From assembly GCA_020638905.1 (NCBI GenBank), contig JACKHP010000004.1, positions 1-64,000 of the forward strand: a stretch of DNA of 64,000 bases, read 5' to 3'. The position numbers and the translations under genes were made by a program. The DNA comes from Planctomycetota bacterium (GTDB taxonomy: Bacteria > Planctomycetota > B15-G4). Numbering within the stretch: the first letter of the stretch is position 1; the number at the start of each line of letters is the position of its first letter. The notes beneath the pieces are model-generated. The model was not told the origin of the DNA. It saw only the letters and a program-made list of their open reading frames with translations, and made no database searches. Shown here piece after piece: positions 27,076 to 35,622 of this stretch.

Positions 27076-27135
27076 GCGCCCTGCCTGACCCGGCGTCGCG
27101 TCACGGCGCGGGCGCCGCGACGGAGCGTCGCGCCT

Positions 27136-27966
27136 TCAACCGTCGGACGGGACCTCGGCGTCGCGCGGACGGGGTTCGAACTCGATCGGCGTCGGGAGGT
27201 CGTCGAGCAGCGGGTCGAGGAAGAAGATCCCCAGCACGAAGTCGACGAACTCGATCGGGCGCACGCCGATGCGGGCGCCGATCGGGCCCAGGAAGGCGTC
27301 GAGCTCGAACAGGTCCCATGCACGGCTGGCCGGGACGCCTTCGCGTGTCGTGCCCCACAGGGTGGCGCGCATCGGGCTCCCCAGCACGGCCGTGAGGTCG
27401 TCGTCCCCCTGCTCGAGCCGCAGGTCGTGGAACTCGAGCCAGCGCCGCGCCCCGGGGATGATCAGCGCTCCCATCGACTCGCGCGTGAGCGGCGGGTGCC
27501 TGCCCCACGACGTGATGTTGGGCTCGTAGTAGCCGTTGCGCTCGCCTTCGCCGCTCGGGGCGTCGCGCAGGACCTGCCAGCGGTAGAGCAGCGTGATGCC
27601 GCCGCCCTCGAAGAAGCCGATGTGCCGCGGACGATCGGGCACCGAGACGAGGCCGATGGCGTCGAGGTCGGCGACGAACATGCTCCACGGGAACCCGGCC
27701 TGGTACTCGTTCCAGATGCCGTGGATGTAGCGGTCGTCGTAGCCGTAGCGCTGGCTCACGATCGGCGTGATGCCGAGTCCGACCTGCAGCAGCGGCGTCG
27801 CCTGGGCCGAGATGCCGATGCCCCACCCGTGCGCGATGCTCATCGGCACCACGTCGAGCAGATCGGCGCCACGCGAGCGCCAGTACGCGCCCGGGCTCGT
27901 GCAGCCGGCGGTCGCGAGCAGGGCCAGGGCCCCCACGACCATCGGACGGCACCGCACGCCGCGCAT
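27136..27966 (-). CDS. Hypothetical lipoprotein coupled to rplQ
   Basis: A 276-residue predicted lipoprotein: a basic start, a hydrophobic stretch (VVGALALLATAG) and Cys in the lipobox LATAGC. The mature part is rich in Gly and aromatic residues, with YGYDDRYIHGIWNEY and several short hydrophobic strands (GIGITP-like, FFEGGGITLLYRW), and ends with a Pro/Glu-rich tail. Function unknown; there is no enzyme motif. The ATG shares a base with the rplQ stop (TGATG), so it should be translated with the ribosomal genes. It ends facing dnaE. Confidence 0.75.
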   Translation of the reverse strand: MRGVRCRPMVVGALALLATAGCTSPGAYWRSRGADLLDVVPMSIAHGWGIGISAQATPLLQVGLGITPIVSQRYGYDDRYIHGIWNEYQAGFPWSMFVADLDAIGLVSVPDRPRHIGFFEGGGITLLYRWQVLRDAPSGEGERNGYYEPNITSWGRHPPLTRESMGALIIPGARRWLEFHDLRLEQGDDDLTAVLGSPMRATLWGTTREGVPASRAWDLFELDAFLGPIGARIGVRPIEFVDFVLGIFFLDPLLDDLPTPIEFEPRPRDAEVPSDG

Positions 27967-28370
27967 CAGGTGTCGCTCTCTCCCGCCTCGCCCCCACCGG
28001 CGGGTGTCGGCTGGTAGTTGACGAGCTCGAAGAACACACGCTGTCCCTTGTCGCCCAGGCGAGGAGTGCCCAGCTTCAGGATGCGTGTGTACCCGCCCGG
28101 GCGGTCCTTCATCGCCGGACCGATCTCGTCGAACAGCTTGCGCACCGCCTGCTTGTTGCCGAGCACCTGCACGGCCCTGCGCACACGGTGCAGGTCCTTC
28201 TGCTTGGCGAGCGTGATGAGGCGCTCGGCCATCCCCCGGTACTCCTTGGCCTTCGGCGCGGTGGTCACCACGCGGCCATGGAGGAACAGGGACGACACGA
28301 GGTTGCGCGAGAGCGCTCGGCGGTGGGCGCTGCTGCGGCCGAGTCGACGGCCCCGCATGCGATGTCTCAT
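27966..28370 (-). CDS. rplQ: Ribosomal protein L17
   Basis: 134 residues, 50S subunit, near the peptide exit. The N-terminus MRHRMRGRRLGRSSAHRRAL, seen as LGRSSAHRRAL, and ALSRNLVSSLF are characteristic of the family. TRILKLGTPRLGDKGQ and FFELVNY close the core, followed by a short acidic tail. Last ribosomal gene of the alpha operon, directly after rpoA; its stop codon overlaps the start of the lipoprotein gene. Confidence 0.95.
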   Translation of the reverse strand: MRHRMRGRRLGRSSAHRRALSRNLVSSLFLHGRVVTTAPKAKEYRGMAERLITLAKQKDLHRVRRAVQVLGNKQAVRKLFDEIGPAMKDRPGGYTRILKLGTPRLGDKGQRVFFELVNYQPTPAGGGEAGESDT

Positions 28371-28419
28371 GGTCAGGCTCCTTCGGTGCGTACCCGTCGT
28401 CGACGGGCCGCGCGCGCGC

Positions 28420-29439
28420 TCAGGTTCCGCTCTCCTGCAGCTCGGGACCGAAGGTCATGCCGAGCTGGAGGTCGAGGGTGGCGAGCTTCTTCTTGATCTC
28501 GGCGAGCGACGTCTTGCCGAAGTTGCGCACCTTGAGCAGGTCGGCTTCGGTGCGCTGGACGAGGTCGCGGAGGGTCACGATGTTCTCGGAGTCGAGGCAG
28601 TGACGCGACCGGACCGACAGGTCGAGCTCCTCGATGGCCATCGACAGGCGCCGGCCGAGATCGCCGGACTCGCCGCGCATCTCGGACTCCTCGTGCACGC
28701 TGCGTCCGCCGCTGTCGTCCGCGGGCACGACGACGTCGAGCTCGCGGTAGTGGACGAAGGCGTTGAGGTGCTTGCGGTAGATGCGCGATGCCTCGACGAG
28801 CGCGTCCTCGGGGTCGACGGTGCCGTCGGTCCAGATCTCGAGCACGAGACGGTCGTAGTTCGTGATCTTGCCGACGCGCGTCTCCTCGACCCGGTAGCGG
28901 ACGCGCTCCACGGGCGAGAAGTTGCTGTCCATCGAGACCACGCCCAGCTCGGCCTCGCCCTCGTGCTCCTCGGCCGTGACGTAGCCGCGGCCACGCGCGA
29001 CGTGCAGGGTCATCGAGACCTCGACGTCGTCGGTGAGGGTGCAGATGAGGTGGTCCTTGTCGAGCACCGAGATGCCGTTGCCCTCGGGGATCGAGGCTGC
29101 GCGGAGCTCCCCGGCCTTGTCGACGCGGATCTCGATGTCGGCCTCGTCGCGCCCCTCGAGCGACACGCTCAGGCGCTTGAGGTTGAGCACGATGTCGGTG
29201 ACGTCCTCGAACACGCCAGGGATGGTCATGAACTCGTGCTGCACTCCGTCGATGCGCACCGACGTCACGGCGGTGCCCTCGATCGAGGACAGCAGCACGC
29301 GGCGCAGGCCGTTGCCGATGGTGTGCCCGAAGCCCTTCTCGAAGGGTTCGATGGTGAAACAGCCGTAGCTGTGGGTGAGCGTGTCCTCGTCGACGATCAC
29401 GGTCGACGGGAGCTCGAAGTTGCGCCAGCGGATTCTCAT
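28420..29439 (-). CDS. rpoA: RNA polymerase alpha subunit
   Basis: 339 residues. The N-terminal assembly domain has FEKGFGHTIGNGLRRVLLSS (recognised by GHTIGNGLRR) and the dimerisation segments. The C-terminal domain (RSRHCLDSENIVTLRDLVQRTEADLLKVRNFG, seen as LLKVRNFG and KKKLA) contacts UP elements and activators. A slightly long acidic linker (DDSGGRSVHEESEMRGE) joins them. Lies between rpsD and rplQ as usual. Confidence 0.96.
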   Translation of the reverse strand: MRIRWRNFELPSTVIVDEDTLTHSYGCFTIEPFEKGFGHTIGNGLRRVLLSSIEGTAVTSVRIDGVQHEFMTIPGVFEDVTDIVLNLKRLSVSLEGRDEADIEIRVDKAGELRAASIPEGNGISVLDKDHLICTLTDDVEVSMTLHVARGRGYVTAEEHEGEAELGVVSMDSNFSPVERVRYRVEETRVGKITNYDRLVLEIWTDGTVDPEDALVEASRIYRKHLNAFVHYRELDVVVPADDSGGRSVHEESEMRGESGDLGRRLSMAIEELDLSVRSRHCLDSENIVTLRDLVQRTEADLLKVRNFGKTSLAEIKKKLATLDLQLGMTFGPELQESGT

Positions 29440-29488
29440 GATTCTGTGTCTCCTCTAATCGGGGAGGCTGCGGCCGAGCCGAGCCGGC

Positions 29489-30106
29489 TCACTTCGACAT
29501 GAGCTCGACGACGAGCTGCTCGCGGACGTCGAAGGTGACGTCGGCGCGGGCCGGCAGCGTGGACACCCGACCCGTCATCGCGTTCGGATCGCGCTCGAGC
29601 CAGGCGGGCATCGGATAGCTGGCACGCTGCTCGAGCGACTCCTTGACGAGCTTGCGCACCTTCTCGCGCTGTCCGATGGCGACGGCGTCGCCCGGGCGGA
29701 CCTGGCGCGACGGGACGTCACAGCGCACACCGTTGACCGTCACGTTCCCGTGCTGGACGAGCTGGCGTGCGCCACGACGGCTGACGGCGAAACCGAGCGC
29801 GAAGACCACGTTGTCGAGACGACGCTCGAGCAGCGTGAGCAGGTTCTCGCCGGTGTTCCCCTTCATGCGGACTGCGTTCTGGTAGTACGTGTTGAACTGG
29901 CGCTCCTGAACGCCGTAGTAGCGCTTCAGCTTCTGCTTCTCGCGCAGCTGGACGCGGTACTCGGAGTGGCGCGTGCGGGCCCACGGATGGGCTCCCGGCG
30001 GGAAGTTGCGCTTCTGGATCGCGCACTTCGACGTCTCGCAGCGGTTGCCCTTCAGGAACAGCTTGACGCCTTCGCGGCGGCAGAGCTTGCAGGCTGTGGA
30101 TGTCAT
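29489..30106 (-). CDS. rpsD: Ribosomal protein S4
   Basis: 205 residues. Primary 16S rRNA-binding protein of the 30S body. This is the zinc-binding form, with Cys at 6, 9, 23 and 28 in the N-terminal domain. The S4 RNA-binding domain follows (RRLDNVVFALGFAVSRRGARQLVQHGNVTVNG, seen as RLDNVVFALGFA and LVQHGNV). In other bacteria S4 represses the alpha operon; I see no clear leader structure for this here. Confidence 0.95.
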   Translation of the reverse strand: MTSTACKLCRREGVKLFLKGNRCETSKCAIQKRNFPPGAHPWARTRHSEYRVQLREKQKLKRYYGVQERQFNTYYQNAVRMKGNTGENLLTLLERRLDNVVFALGFAVSRRGARQLVQHGNVTVNGVRCDVPSRQVRPGDAVAIGQREKVRKLVKESLEQRASYPMPAWLERDPNAMTGRVSTLPARADVTFDVREQLVVELMSK

Positions 30107-30125
30107 CGGTTCGGCTTCCTCGGAA

Positions 30126-30503
30126 TCAGACGCGGCGGCGCTTGCGCGGGCGGCAGCCGTTGTGCGGGATCGGGGTCCGATCCTCGATGGCCTTGACCTT
30201 CAGTCCGGCGGCGGCGAGCGCCCGGACGGCCGACTCACGCCCGGCTCCCGGACCGCGCACGCGCACTTCGACGTCGCGAACACCCATCTTCTGGGCCTTC
30301 GCGGCGCACCGCTCGGCCGCCTTCTGCGCGGCGAACGGAGTGCTCTTGCGGCTGCCCTTGTAGCCGGCCGTACCCGCACTGTCCCAGGCGATGATCTCGC
30401 CCGTGTGCGGGTCGGCGAACGACACGATGGTGTTGTTGAACGTCGCCTTGACGTTGACGATCGCGCGGGAGATGACCCGGCGGACCTTCTTGGTGGCTGC
30501 CAT
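30126..30503 (-). CDS. rpsK: Ribosomal protein S11
   Basis: 125 residues, 30S platform. NTIVSFADPHTGEIIAWDSAGT, GFKGSRKSTPFAAQ-like (here GYKGSRKSTPFAAQ) and the basic C-terminal tail PIPHNGCRPRKRRRV are typical. Sits between rpsM and rpsD in the alpha operon, with no gap that could hold another gene. Confidence 0.96.
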   Translation of the reverse strand: MAATKKVRRVISRAIVNVKATFNNTIVSFADPHTGEIIAWDSAGTAGYKGSRKSTPFAAQKAAERCAAKAQKMGVRDVEVRVRGPGAGRESAVRALAAAGLKVKAIEDRTPIPHNGCRPRKRRRV

Positions 30504-30514
30504 TGGCTCTCTTC

Positions 30515-30898
30515 TTACTTCTGGGACTTGACGCCCTTCTTGCCCGCGACGGTCTTCTTGGGACCCTTGCGGGTGCGCGCGTTCGACTGGGTCTGCTGAC
30601 CGCGCACAGGGAGACCGCGCCGGTGTCGGATGCCCCGGTAGCAGCCGATCTCCTTGAGTCGCTGGATGTTCTGAGCGACCTGACGACGCAGGGCACCTTC
30701 GACGACGTACTCCTTGTCGAGGAGCGCGGCGACCTGGGCGACCTGTTCGTCGGTCATGTCCTTCGCACGCATCTCGGGCGTGAAGCCCATGCGCTTGCAG
30801 ATCGCGTCGGCCGTCGTGTGGCCGATGCCGTGGATGTAGGTGAGCGCGATGGGGACGCGCTTGTTGTTCGGAATGTCGATGCCGACGATACGCGGCAT
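30515..30898 (-). CDS. rpsM: Ribosomal protein S13
   Basis: 127 residues. 30S head protein contacting the P-site tRNA and bridging to the 50S subunit. ALTYIHGIG near the start, YRGIRHRRGLPVRGQ in the middle and the basic tail NARTRKGPKKTVAGKKG are family features. First large gene of the alpha block, right after rpmJ. Confidence 0.96.
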   Translation of the reverse strand: MPRIVGIDIPNNKRVPIALTYIHGIGHTTADAICKRMGFTPEMRAKDMTDEQVAQVAALLDKEYVVEGALRRQVAQNIQRLKEIGCYRGIRHRRGLPVRGQQTQSNARTRKGPKKTVAGKKGVKSQK

Positions 30899-30908
30899 GG
30901 TTGGCCTC

Positions 30909-31025
30909 CTACTTGCCCTGGCGCTGCTTGTGGCGCGGGTTGGTGCAGATCACTCGAACGATGCCGAAGCGGCGGATGATCTTGCAGTTCTCGCAGATTC
31001 GCCTGACCGAGGTACGGACCTTCAT
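30909..31025 (-). CDS. rpmJ: Ribosomal protein L36
   Basis: A 38-residue protein, MKVRTSVRRICENCKI onward. Cys11, Cys14, Cys27 and His32 form the zinc site of the C+ form. The ATG overlaps the stop of infA (ATGA). Position between infA and rpsM is canonical. Confidence 0.95.
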   Translation of the reverse strand: MKVRTSVRRICENCKIIRRFGIVRVICTNPRHKQRQGK

Positions 31026-31264
31026 GACTTGTTCCTTCTGTCCTGGACGGGACCTCGATAGACGATGCGTCCCCTGGTGAAGTCGTACGGGCTGATCTCG
31101 ACGGTCACGGTGTCGCCGGGCAGGATGCGGATGTAGTGCATGCGCATCTTGCCGGAGACGTGGGCCGTGAGCTGGTGCTTGTTCTCGAGTTCGACCCGGA
31201 AGACGGCGTTCGGCAGGGCCTCGATGACCTTGGCCGGCACGCGGATGGAGGAAGCGCGCGGCAT
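31022..31264 (-). CDS. infA: Translation initiation factor IF-1
   Basis: 80 residues, a single OB fold binding the 30S A site during initiation. VIEALPNAVFRVELEN, HVSGKMRMHYIRILPGD and the end YDFTRGRIVYR match the family. Slightly longer than the usual 72 residues at both ends. Its ATG shares a base with the adk stop (TGATG) and its stop overlaps the rpmJ start. Confidence 0.95.
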   Translation of the reverse strand: MPRASSIRVPAKVIEALPNAVFRVELENKHQLTAHVSGKMRMHYIRILPGDTVTVEISPYDFTRGRIVYRGPVQDRRNKS

Positions 31265-31926
31265 CAGCGTCCCTCCGTGGAATGCTCGCCCAGCGCGGCC
31301 AGGAGGTCGTCGGTGATCGCATCGGCATCGCGATCGCCGTCGACCGTCGCCAACAGCCCGCGATCGGCATAGTAGGCCTGGAGCGGCGCGGTCTGCTCGC
31401 GGTAGACGGCGAGGCGTTGCCCGACCACCTCGGCCCGGTCGTCGCTGCGCTGCTGGAGTTCGCCTCCGCACACGTCACAGACACCCTCGACGCGCGGCCG
31501 CATGAACTCGACATGGTGCACGTTGCCACAGACCTTGCACACTCGCCGGCCCGTGATGCGCCCGAGCAGATGCTCGTCGGGGACGTCGATGTCGACCACG
31601 GCGTCGAGCGGCGTCCCCGCCGCGTCGAGGCGCCGGTCGAGTTCCTCGGCCTGGACCCTGTTGCGCGGGAAACCGTCGAGCAGGAAGCCGTCGAGCCCGT
31701 CGTCGAGGCGCTCGAAGAGCACCGAGAAGACGACCTCGTCGGGGACCAGCTTGCCCGCGTCCATGTAGCCCTTGGCCTTCTTGCCGGCAGGCGACCCGGT
31801 GCGGACCGCGTGACGCAGCAGATCGCCGGTCGAGAGATGCTCCACGCCGAGGCGCGTGCAGACGCGCTTGGCCTGGGTTCCCTTGCCGGCTCCGGGGGCG
31901 CCGAGGAGCACGAACCGCCCGCTCAT
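31264..31926 (-). CDS. adk: Adenylate kinase
   Basis: 220 residues; interconverts ATP+AMP and 2 ADP. P-loop GAPGAGKGTQ (9-18), DGFPRN for AMP binding, and a long LID domain with a four-cysteine zinc site (Cys130, 133, 150, 153). A zinc-bearing LID is common outside the gamma-proteobacteria. The ATG overlaps the secY stop (ATGA). In many spc operons map follows adk; here infA follows directly. Confidence 0.95.
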   Translation of the reverse strand: MSGRFVLLGAPGAGKGTQAKRVCTRLGVEHLSTGDLLRHAVRTGSPAGKKAKGYMDAGKLVPDEVVFSVLFERLDDGLDGFLLDGFPRNRVQAEELDRRLDAAGTPLDAVVDIDVPDEHLLGRITGRRVCKVCGNVHHVEFMRPRVEGVCDVCGGELQQRSDDRAEVVGQRLAVYREQTAPLQAYYADRGLLATVDGDRDADAITDDLLAALGEHSTEGR

Positions 31927-33284
31927 GCGCCGCCCTTCCCGCGCGCGTTCCCGCGCTTGGCCCAGCCCGCACCCGACTCGCCCAGGCCCTCGTAGCGACG
32001 CATGAGCAGCATCGCGTTGACCTTGTCGATCAGGTCGAGCAGCACGCCGACGACGATCAGGATGCTCGTGCCTCCCAGGAACATGGCCATCACCGGCGGC
32101 ATGTTGGGGATGCTCGAGGACAGCACCTGCGGGAGCACCGCGATGACGGCCAGGAACGTCGCCCCGGCCAGGGTCACGCGGAACATCACGTGCTCGAGGA
32201 ACTCGGCCGTCCGCGCACCGGGCCGCAGGCCCGGGACGAAGCCGCCGTACTCCTTGAGGTTGTCGGCGATCTCCTTCGGCTGGAACATCAGCGACGTCCA
32301 GAAGAAGGAGAACAGGAAGATCAGGATCGTGTAGACCGTGATGTACCAGAAACCTCCCCACTGGAAGATGTTCTGGAAGAAGCGCGATCCGAAGAGGCCT
32401 CCGAAGACCTTGTCCAGCGCCGTGGGCACCACGAACAGGAACGAGGCGAAGATGATCGGCATCACGCCGGCCTGGTTCACGAGCAGCGGCAGGTAGTGGC
32501 GCTGACCGCCGTAGACGCGGCGGCCACGCATCTGTCGACCCTGCTGGATCGGGATTCGTCGCTGGCCCTTCGTCACGAAGACGATGCCCACCACGATGAG
32601 CAGGTAGAGCACCGCGAGGGTGACGACCGACTGGAACCACTCGGTCTCGTCGCCGACGGTCAGCCTGAGCTGCGAAAGCATCGTGGGCAGGCGCGCCAGG
32701 ATGCCGGCCATGATGATCAGCGAAACACCGTTGCCGACGCCGTACTCGGTGATCTGCTCGCCGATCCACATGATGATCAGCGTGCCGGTCGTGAGCGCCA
32801 GCACGAGGAACACCTTGTAGAAGAAGCTGCCGTAGAGCGCCGGGTCGATGACCTCGTTGCTGGCCACCTTGCCGAGCGGTCCGACCACCAGGAAGACCGC
32901 CTGGATGACGCAGATGGGCACCGTGGCGTAGCGCGTCCAGCGGTTGATGACCTTCTGCCCCTGCTGGCCTTCCTTGCTGAGGGCCTCGAGCTGGGGCACG
33001 ACCTTCACGAGCAGCGAGAAGATGATCGACGCGCTGATGTAGGGCATGACGCCCAGCGTGAAGAACCGGCAGCTGCCCATGTCACCGCCGGAGAGCGCGT
33101 TCATGATGCCGAACGCGAAACCGACGCCACCCCCACCCGTCTTGGTGATCTGCTCGAGGTGCGCGTAGTTCACCCCCGGCACCGGCACGTGGAACCCGAG
33201 CCGGTAGGCACCGAGCAACCCGAGCGTGATCAGGATCTTGGTCCTGATCTCGACCACACGGAACAGGTTCAGGAAGGAGTTCAT
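31923..33284 (-). CDS. secY: Protein translocase subunit SecY
   Basis: 453 residues, ten membrane helices; forms the translocation channel with SecE. The opening ITLGLLGAYRLGFHVPVPGV, the plug region FNALSGGD-like segment (here IMNALSGGDM), GQRRIPIQQGR in a cytoplasmic loop and FVPGLRPGARTAEFLE at the C-terminal side are typical. Placed between rplO and adk and coupled to both by ATGA overlaps. Confidence 0.96.
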   Translation of the reverse strand: MNSFLNLFRVVEIRTKILITLGLLGAYRLGFHVPVPGVNYAHLEQITKTGGGGVGFAFGIMNALSGGDMGSCRFFTLGVMPYISASIIFSLLVKVVPQLEALSKEGQQGQKVINRWTRYATVPICVIQAVFLVVGPLGKVASNEVIDPALYGSFFYKVFLVLALTTGTLIIMWIGEQITEYGVGNGVSLIIMAGILARLPTMLSQLRLTVGDETEWFQSVVTLAVLYLLIVVGIVFVTKGQRRIPIQQGRQMRGRRVYGGQRHYLPLLVNQAGVMPIIFASFLFVVPTALDKVFGGLFGSRFFQNIFQWGGFWYITVYTILIFLFSFFWTSLMFQPKEIADNLKEYGGFVPGLRPGARTAEFLEHVMFRVTLAGATFLAVIAVLPQVLSSSIPNMPPVMAMFLGGTSILIVVGVLLDLIDKVNAMLLMRRYEGLGESGAGWAKRGNARGKGGA

Positions 33285-33727
33285 CCGAGCTCGACCGTCC
33301 CGCCCGCTGCCTCGATCTTCGCCTGGGCCGCCGCCGACACGCGATCGGCCTTGATCTTGAGTGGCACGTGCACCTCGCCGTTGCCGAGCACCTTGAGCGA
33401 CTCGGCCTTGCGCTTCACAAGGTGCACGGCCTTGACGCGATCGAGGTCGACCGAGCCACCTTCGGGGAAGGCCTTGGCCAGGTCGGAGACGTTCACGATG
33501 GCGTAGGTCTTCTTGAACAGCGCGTTCGTGAAACCACGCTTCGGCATGCGGCGCGCGAGCGGCATCTGACCGCCCTCGAAGCCCACCTTGCCGCCGGTTC
33601 CGTTGCGCGAGCCCTGGCCCTTGTTGCCGCGACCCGAGGTGCAACCCCGACCGCTGCCGGGACCGCGACCGACGCGCCGACGGCGCTTGTGGGCGGAACC
33701 GGCGCGCTTGACGTCCTGGAGGTTCAT
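33281..33727 (-). CDS. rplO: Ribosomal protein L15
   Basis: 148 residues. The basic, glycine-rich N-terminus (RRRVGRGPGSGRGCTSGRGNKGQ, visible as GRGPGSGRG and GRGNKGQGSR) threads into 23S rRNA; GFEGGQMPLARRMPKRGF follows. Its ATG overlaps the rpsE stop directly, so the L30 gene (rpmD) that usually separates rpsE and rplO is missing here. Confidence 0.95.
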   Translation of the reverse strand: MNLQDVKRAGSAHKRRRRVGRGPGSGRGCTSGRGNKGQGSRNGTGGKVGFEGGQMPLARRMPKRGFTNALFKKTYAIVNVSDLAKAFPEGGSVDLDRVKAVHLVKRKAESLKVLGNGEVHVPLKIKADRVSAAAQAKIEAAGGTVELG

Positions 33728-34242
33728 GCGATCGAGACTCCCCTCAGTTCCTCGACGAGCTTGCGGCTGCGGACGCCCTGGAGGCCCGCGAGCGTCGCCT
33801 TGACGAGGTTCACCGGGTTGTTGCTGCCCATGCTCTTGGTGAGGATGTCGTGCACTCCCGCCAGCTCGAGCACCGAGCGCACCGTGGCTCCGGCGATGAT
33901 GCCGGTACCGGGCGCCGCGGGCAGCAGGCGCACCTTCGCGGCGCCGAAGCGGCCGTCGACGGCGTGCTCGATGGTCGTGCCCTTGAGGTCGATCTGGACG
34001 AGGTTCTTCTGCGCGTCCTTGACCGCCTTCTCGACCGCGGAGGGCACTTCCTTCGCCTTGCCGAAGCCGATGCCGACGCTGCCGTGCCGATCACCCACCA
34101 CCACGAGGGCCGAGAAGGAGAACCGACGTCCGCCCTTCATGACCTTGGCGCAGCGGTTGACCTTGACCACGGCCTCCTCGTAGAGGCCGGGAGCGTGGAC
34201 CTGCAGGTCCTTGGCCGGTGCGTTGTCGTTGTCGTTCGCCAT
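33724..34242 (-). CDS. rpsE: Ribosomal protein S5
   Basis: 172 residues, 30S body, involved in decoding accuracy. The double-stranded-RNA-binding-like N-terminal domain has VVKVNRCAKVMKGGRRFSF, and VGDRHGSVGIGFGKAKEVP follows; AAPGTGIIAG and GSNNPVNLVKAT form the second domain. Upstream of rplO without an intervening rpmD. Confidence 0.96.
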   Translation of the reverse strand: MANDNDNAPAKDLQVHAPGLYEEAVVKVNRCAKVMKGGRRFSFSALVVVGDRHGSVGIGFGKAKEVPSAVEKAVKDAQKNLVQIDLKGTTIEHAVDGRFGAAKVRLLPAAPGTGIIAGATVRSVLELAGVHDILTKSMGSNNPVNLVKATLAGLQGVRSRKLVEELRGVSIA

Positions 34243-34256
34243 GGATCCTCGGATTC

Positions 34257-34622
34257 CTAGAAGTCGAGCCCGGCTTCGCGGGCGGCTTCCGCGAGGGCCT
34301 TCACACGGCCGTGGAACTTGTACCAGCTGCGATCGAACACGGCCGCCTTCACCCCGCGCTCGACGAGTCGGCGCGCGATGTCCTTGCCGACGGCCTTGGC
34401 CATGTCGGTCTTCGTGCCGGACGCCTCTCGCAGTTCCTTGTCGAGCGACGAGGCCGACGCGAGCGTGACGCCGTTGAAGTCGTCGATCGCCTGGACGTAG
34501 ATCTGCTTGCTCGAGCGGTGCACGCTGAGCCGCGGACGCTCGGGCGTCCCGCGGACCTTCTTGCGCACGTGCTGCTGACGACGCTCGCGACGGATGGTAC
34601 GGAGCTTGATTTGACGCTGCAT
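34257..34622 (-). CDS. rplR: Ribosomal protein L18
   Basis: 121 residues; binds 5S rRNA with L5. GTPERPRLSVHRSSKQIYVQ, the central ASASSLDKE segment, and the C-terminal AAVFDRSWYKFHGRVKALAEAARE, seen as FDRSWYKFHGRV, are diagnostic. The ATG at 34622 follows rplF by 8 bases. Confidence 0.95.
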   Translation of the reverse strand: MQRQIKLRTIRRERRQQHVRKKVRGTPERPRLSVHRSSKQIYVQAIDDFNGVTLASASSLDKELREASGTKTDMAKAVGKDIARRLVERGVKAAVFDRSWYKFHGRVKALAEAAREAGLDF

Positions 34623-34630
34623 GGTTCCGA

Positions 34631-35176
34631 TCAACCCACCATGGCCTTGCCGACCTTGCGCCGGACGCGCTCGCCGTCGTAGCGGATGCCCTTGCCCTTG
34701 TAGGGCTCGGGCTTCCGTACGGCGCGCACGTCCGCGGCGAACTGGCCGACCTTCTGCTTGTCCGCGCCCTTGACCACGATCTGCGTGGGGGCCGGCACCT
34801 CGACGGAGAGTTCGGCCGGCACCGGCATCTTCACCGGTGCGTTGAAGCCGATGTTCAGCACCAGCGTCTTGCCATCGAGCTTGGCCGAGTAGCCCACGCC
34901 CTCGATGAGCAGGCGCTTCACGAAACCCTTCTCGATCCCCTCGATCATGTTCGCGAGGAGCGTGCGGTACAGGCCGTGCATGGCCCGCGTGCGCGCCGAC
35001 TCGTCGCGGCGCTTGACGACCGCCTCGCGCTTGTCGCCGTCGATGGCCACCTCGAGGCACTCGTCGACCCACTGGTCGAGCTTGGTCTTGCCGCCTTCGA
35101 CCGTCACGGTGTTCCCGGAGAGCGACACCTTCGTGGTGCCGGACCAGTTCAGTGGCTTCTTGCCGATTCTGGACAT
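34631..35176 (-). CDS. rplF: Ribosomal protein L6
   Basis: 181 residues with two tandem L6 folds, near the factor-binding site of the 50S subunit. MSRIGKKPL at the start and RKPEPYKGKGIRYDGERVRRKVGKA at the end, seen as PEPYKGKGIRY, mark the family. Standard position between rpsH and rplR. Confidence 0.96.
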   Translation of the reverse strand: MSRIGKKPLNWSGTTKVSLSGNTVTVEGGKTKLDQWVDECLEVAIDGDKREAVVKRRDESARTRAMHGLYRTLLANMIEGIEKGFVKRLLIEGVGYSAKLDGKTLVLNIGFNAPVKMPVPAELSVEVPAPTQIVVKGADKQKVGQFAADVRAVRKPEPYKGKGIRYDGERVRRKVGKAMVG

Positions 35177-35186
35177 GGCTCGCTCC

Positions 35187-35582
35187 CTACCAGACCGTGG
35201 CGAGGATCTCGCCGCCGACGTTGCGCTCGCGGCACTCTCGATCGCTCAACACGCCCTGGGGGGTCGTGTAGATGGCGATGCCCGTACCGTTCAGCACACG
35301 ATCGATGTCGTGCACCCCGCGGTAGATGCGGCGCCCGGGGCGGCTCTCGCGGCGCAGCACGGAGACGACGTCCTCGCCGTCCGGACCGTACTTGAGCTTG
35401 ATCGCGAGTTGGCCCTGGGTGCCGTCGGGCGAGATCTCGTAGTCATGGATGAAGCCTTCACGCTTCAGCACGTCGGCGATGTCGCGCTTGATACGGGAGG
35501 CCGGCATGGTCACCTCGTCACGACCGACGCTCAGCGCATTGCGCATCCGCGTCAGCATGTCGGCGATGGGGTCGGTCATCAT
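35187..35582 (-). CDS. rpsH: Ribosomal protein S8
   Basis: 131 residues; binds the central domain of 16S rRNA. MTDPIADMLTRMRNAL at the start and GIAIYTTPQGVLSDRECRERNVGGEILATVW at the end, visible as TPQGVLSDREC and GGEILATVW, are typical. In other bacteria S8 represses the spc operon at the rplE region. Confidence 0.96.
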   Translation of the reverse strand: MMTDPIADMLTRMRNALSVGRDEVTMPASRIKRDIADVLKREGFIHDYEISPDGTQGQLAIKLKYGPDGEDVVSVLRRESRPGRRIYRGVHDIDRVLNGTGIAIYTTPQGVLSDRECRERNVGGEILATVW

Positions 35583-35622
35583 GGCGTTGGTTCCTGCGCC
35601 TGTCGTTCGATCTTCGGGATGC

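Noticed and set aside
27094..27122. 7-bp inverted repeat between dnaE and the lipoprotein gene as a terminator
   Set aside because: The stem is short with a 15-nt loop and no T-run. It is not distinguishable from background in this GC-rich DNA.
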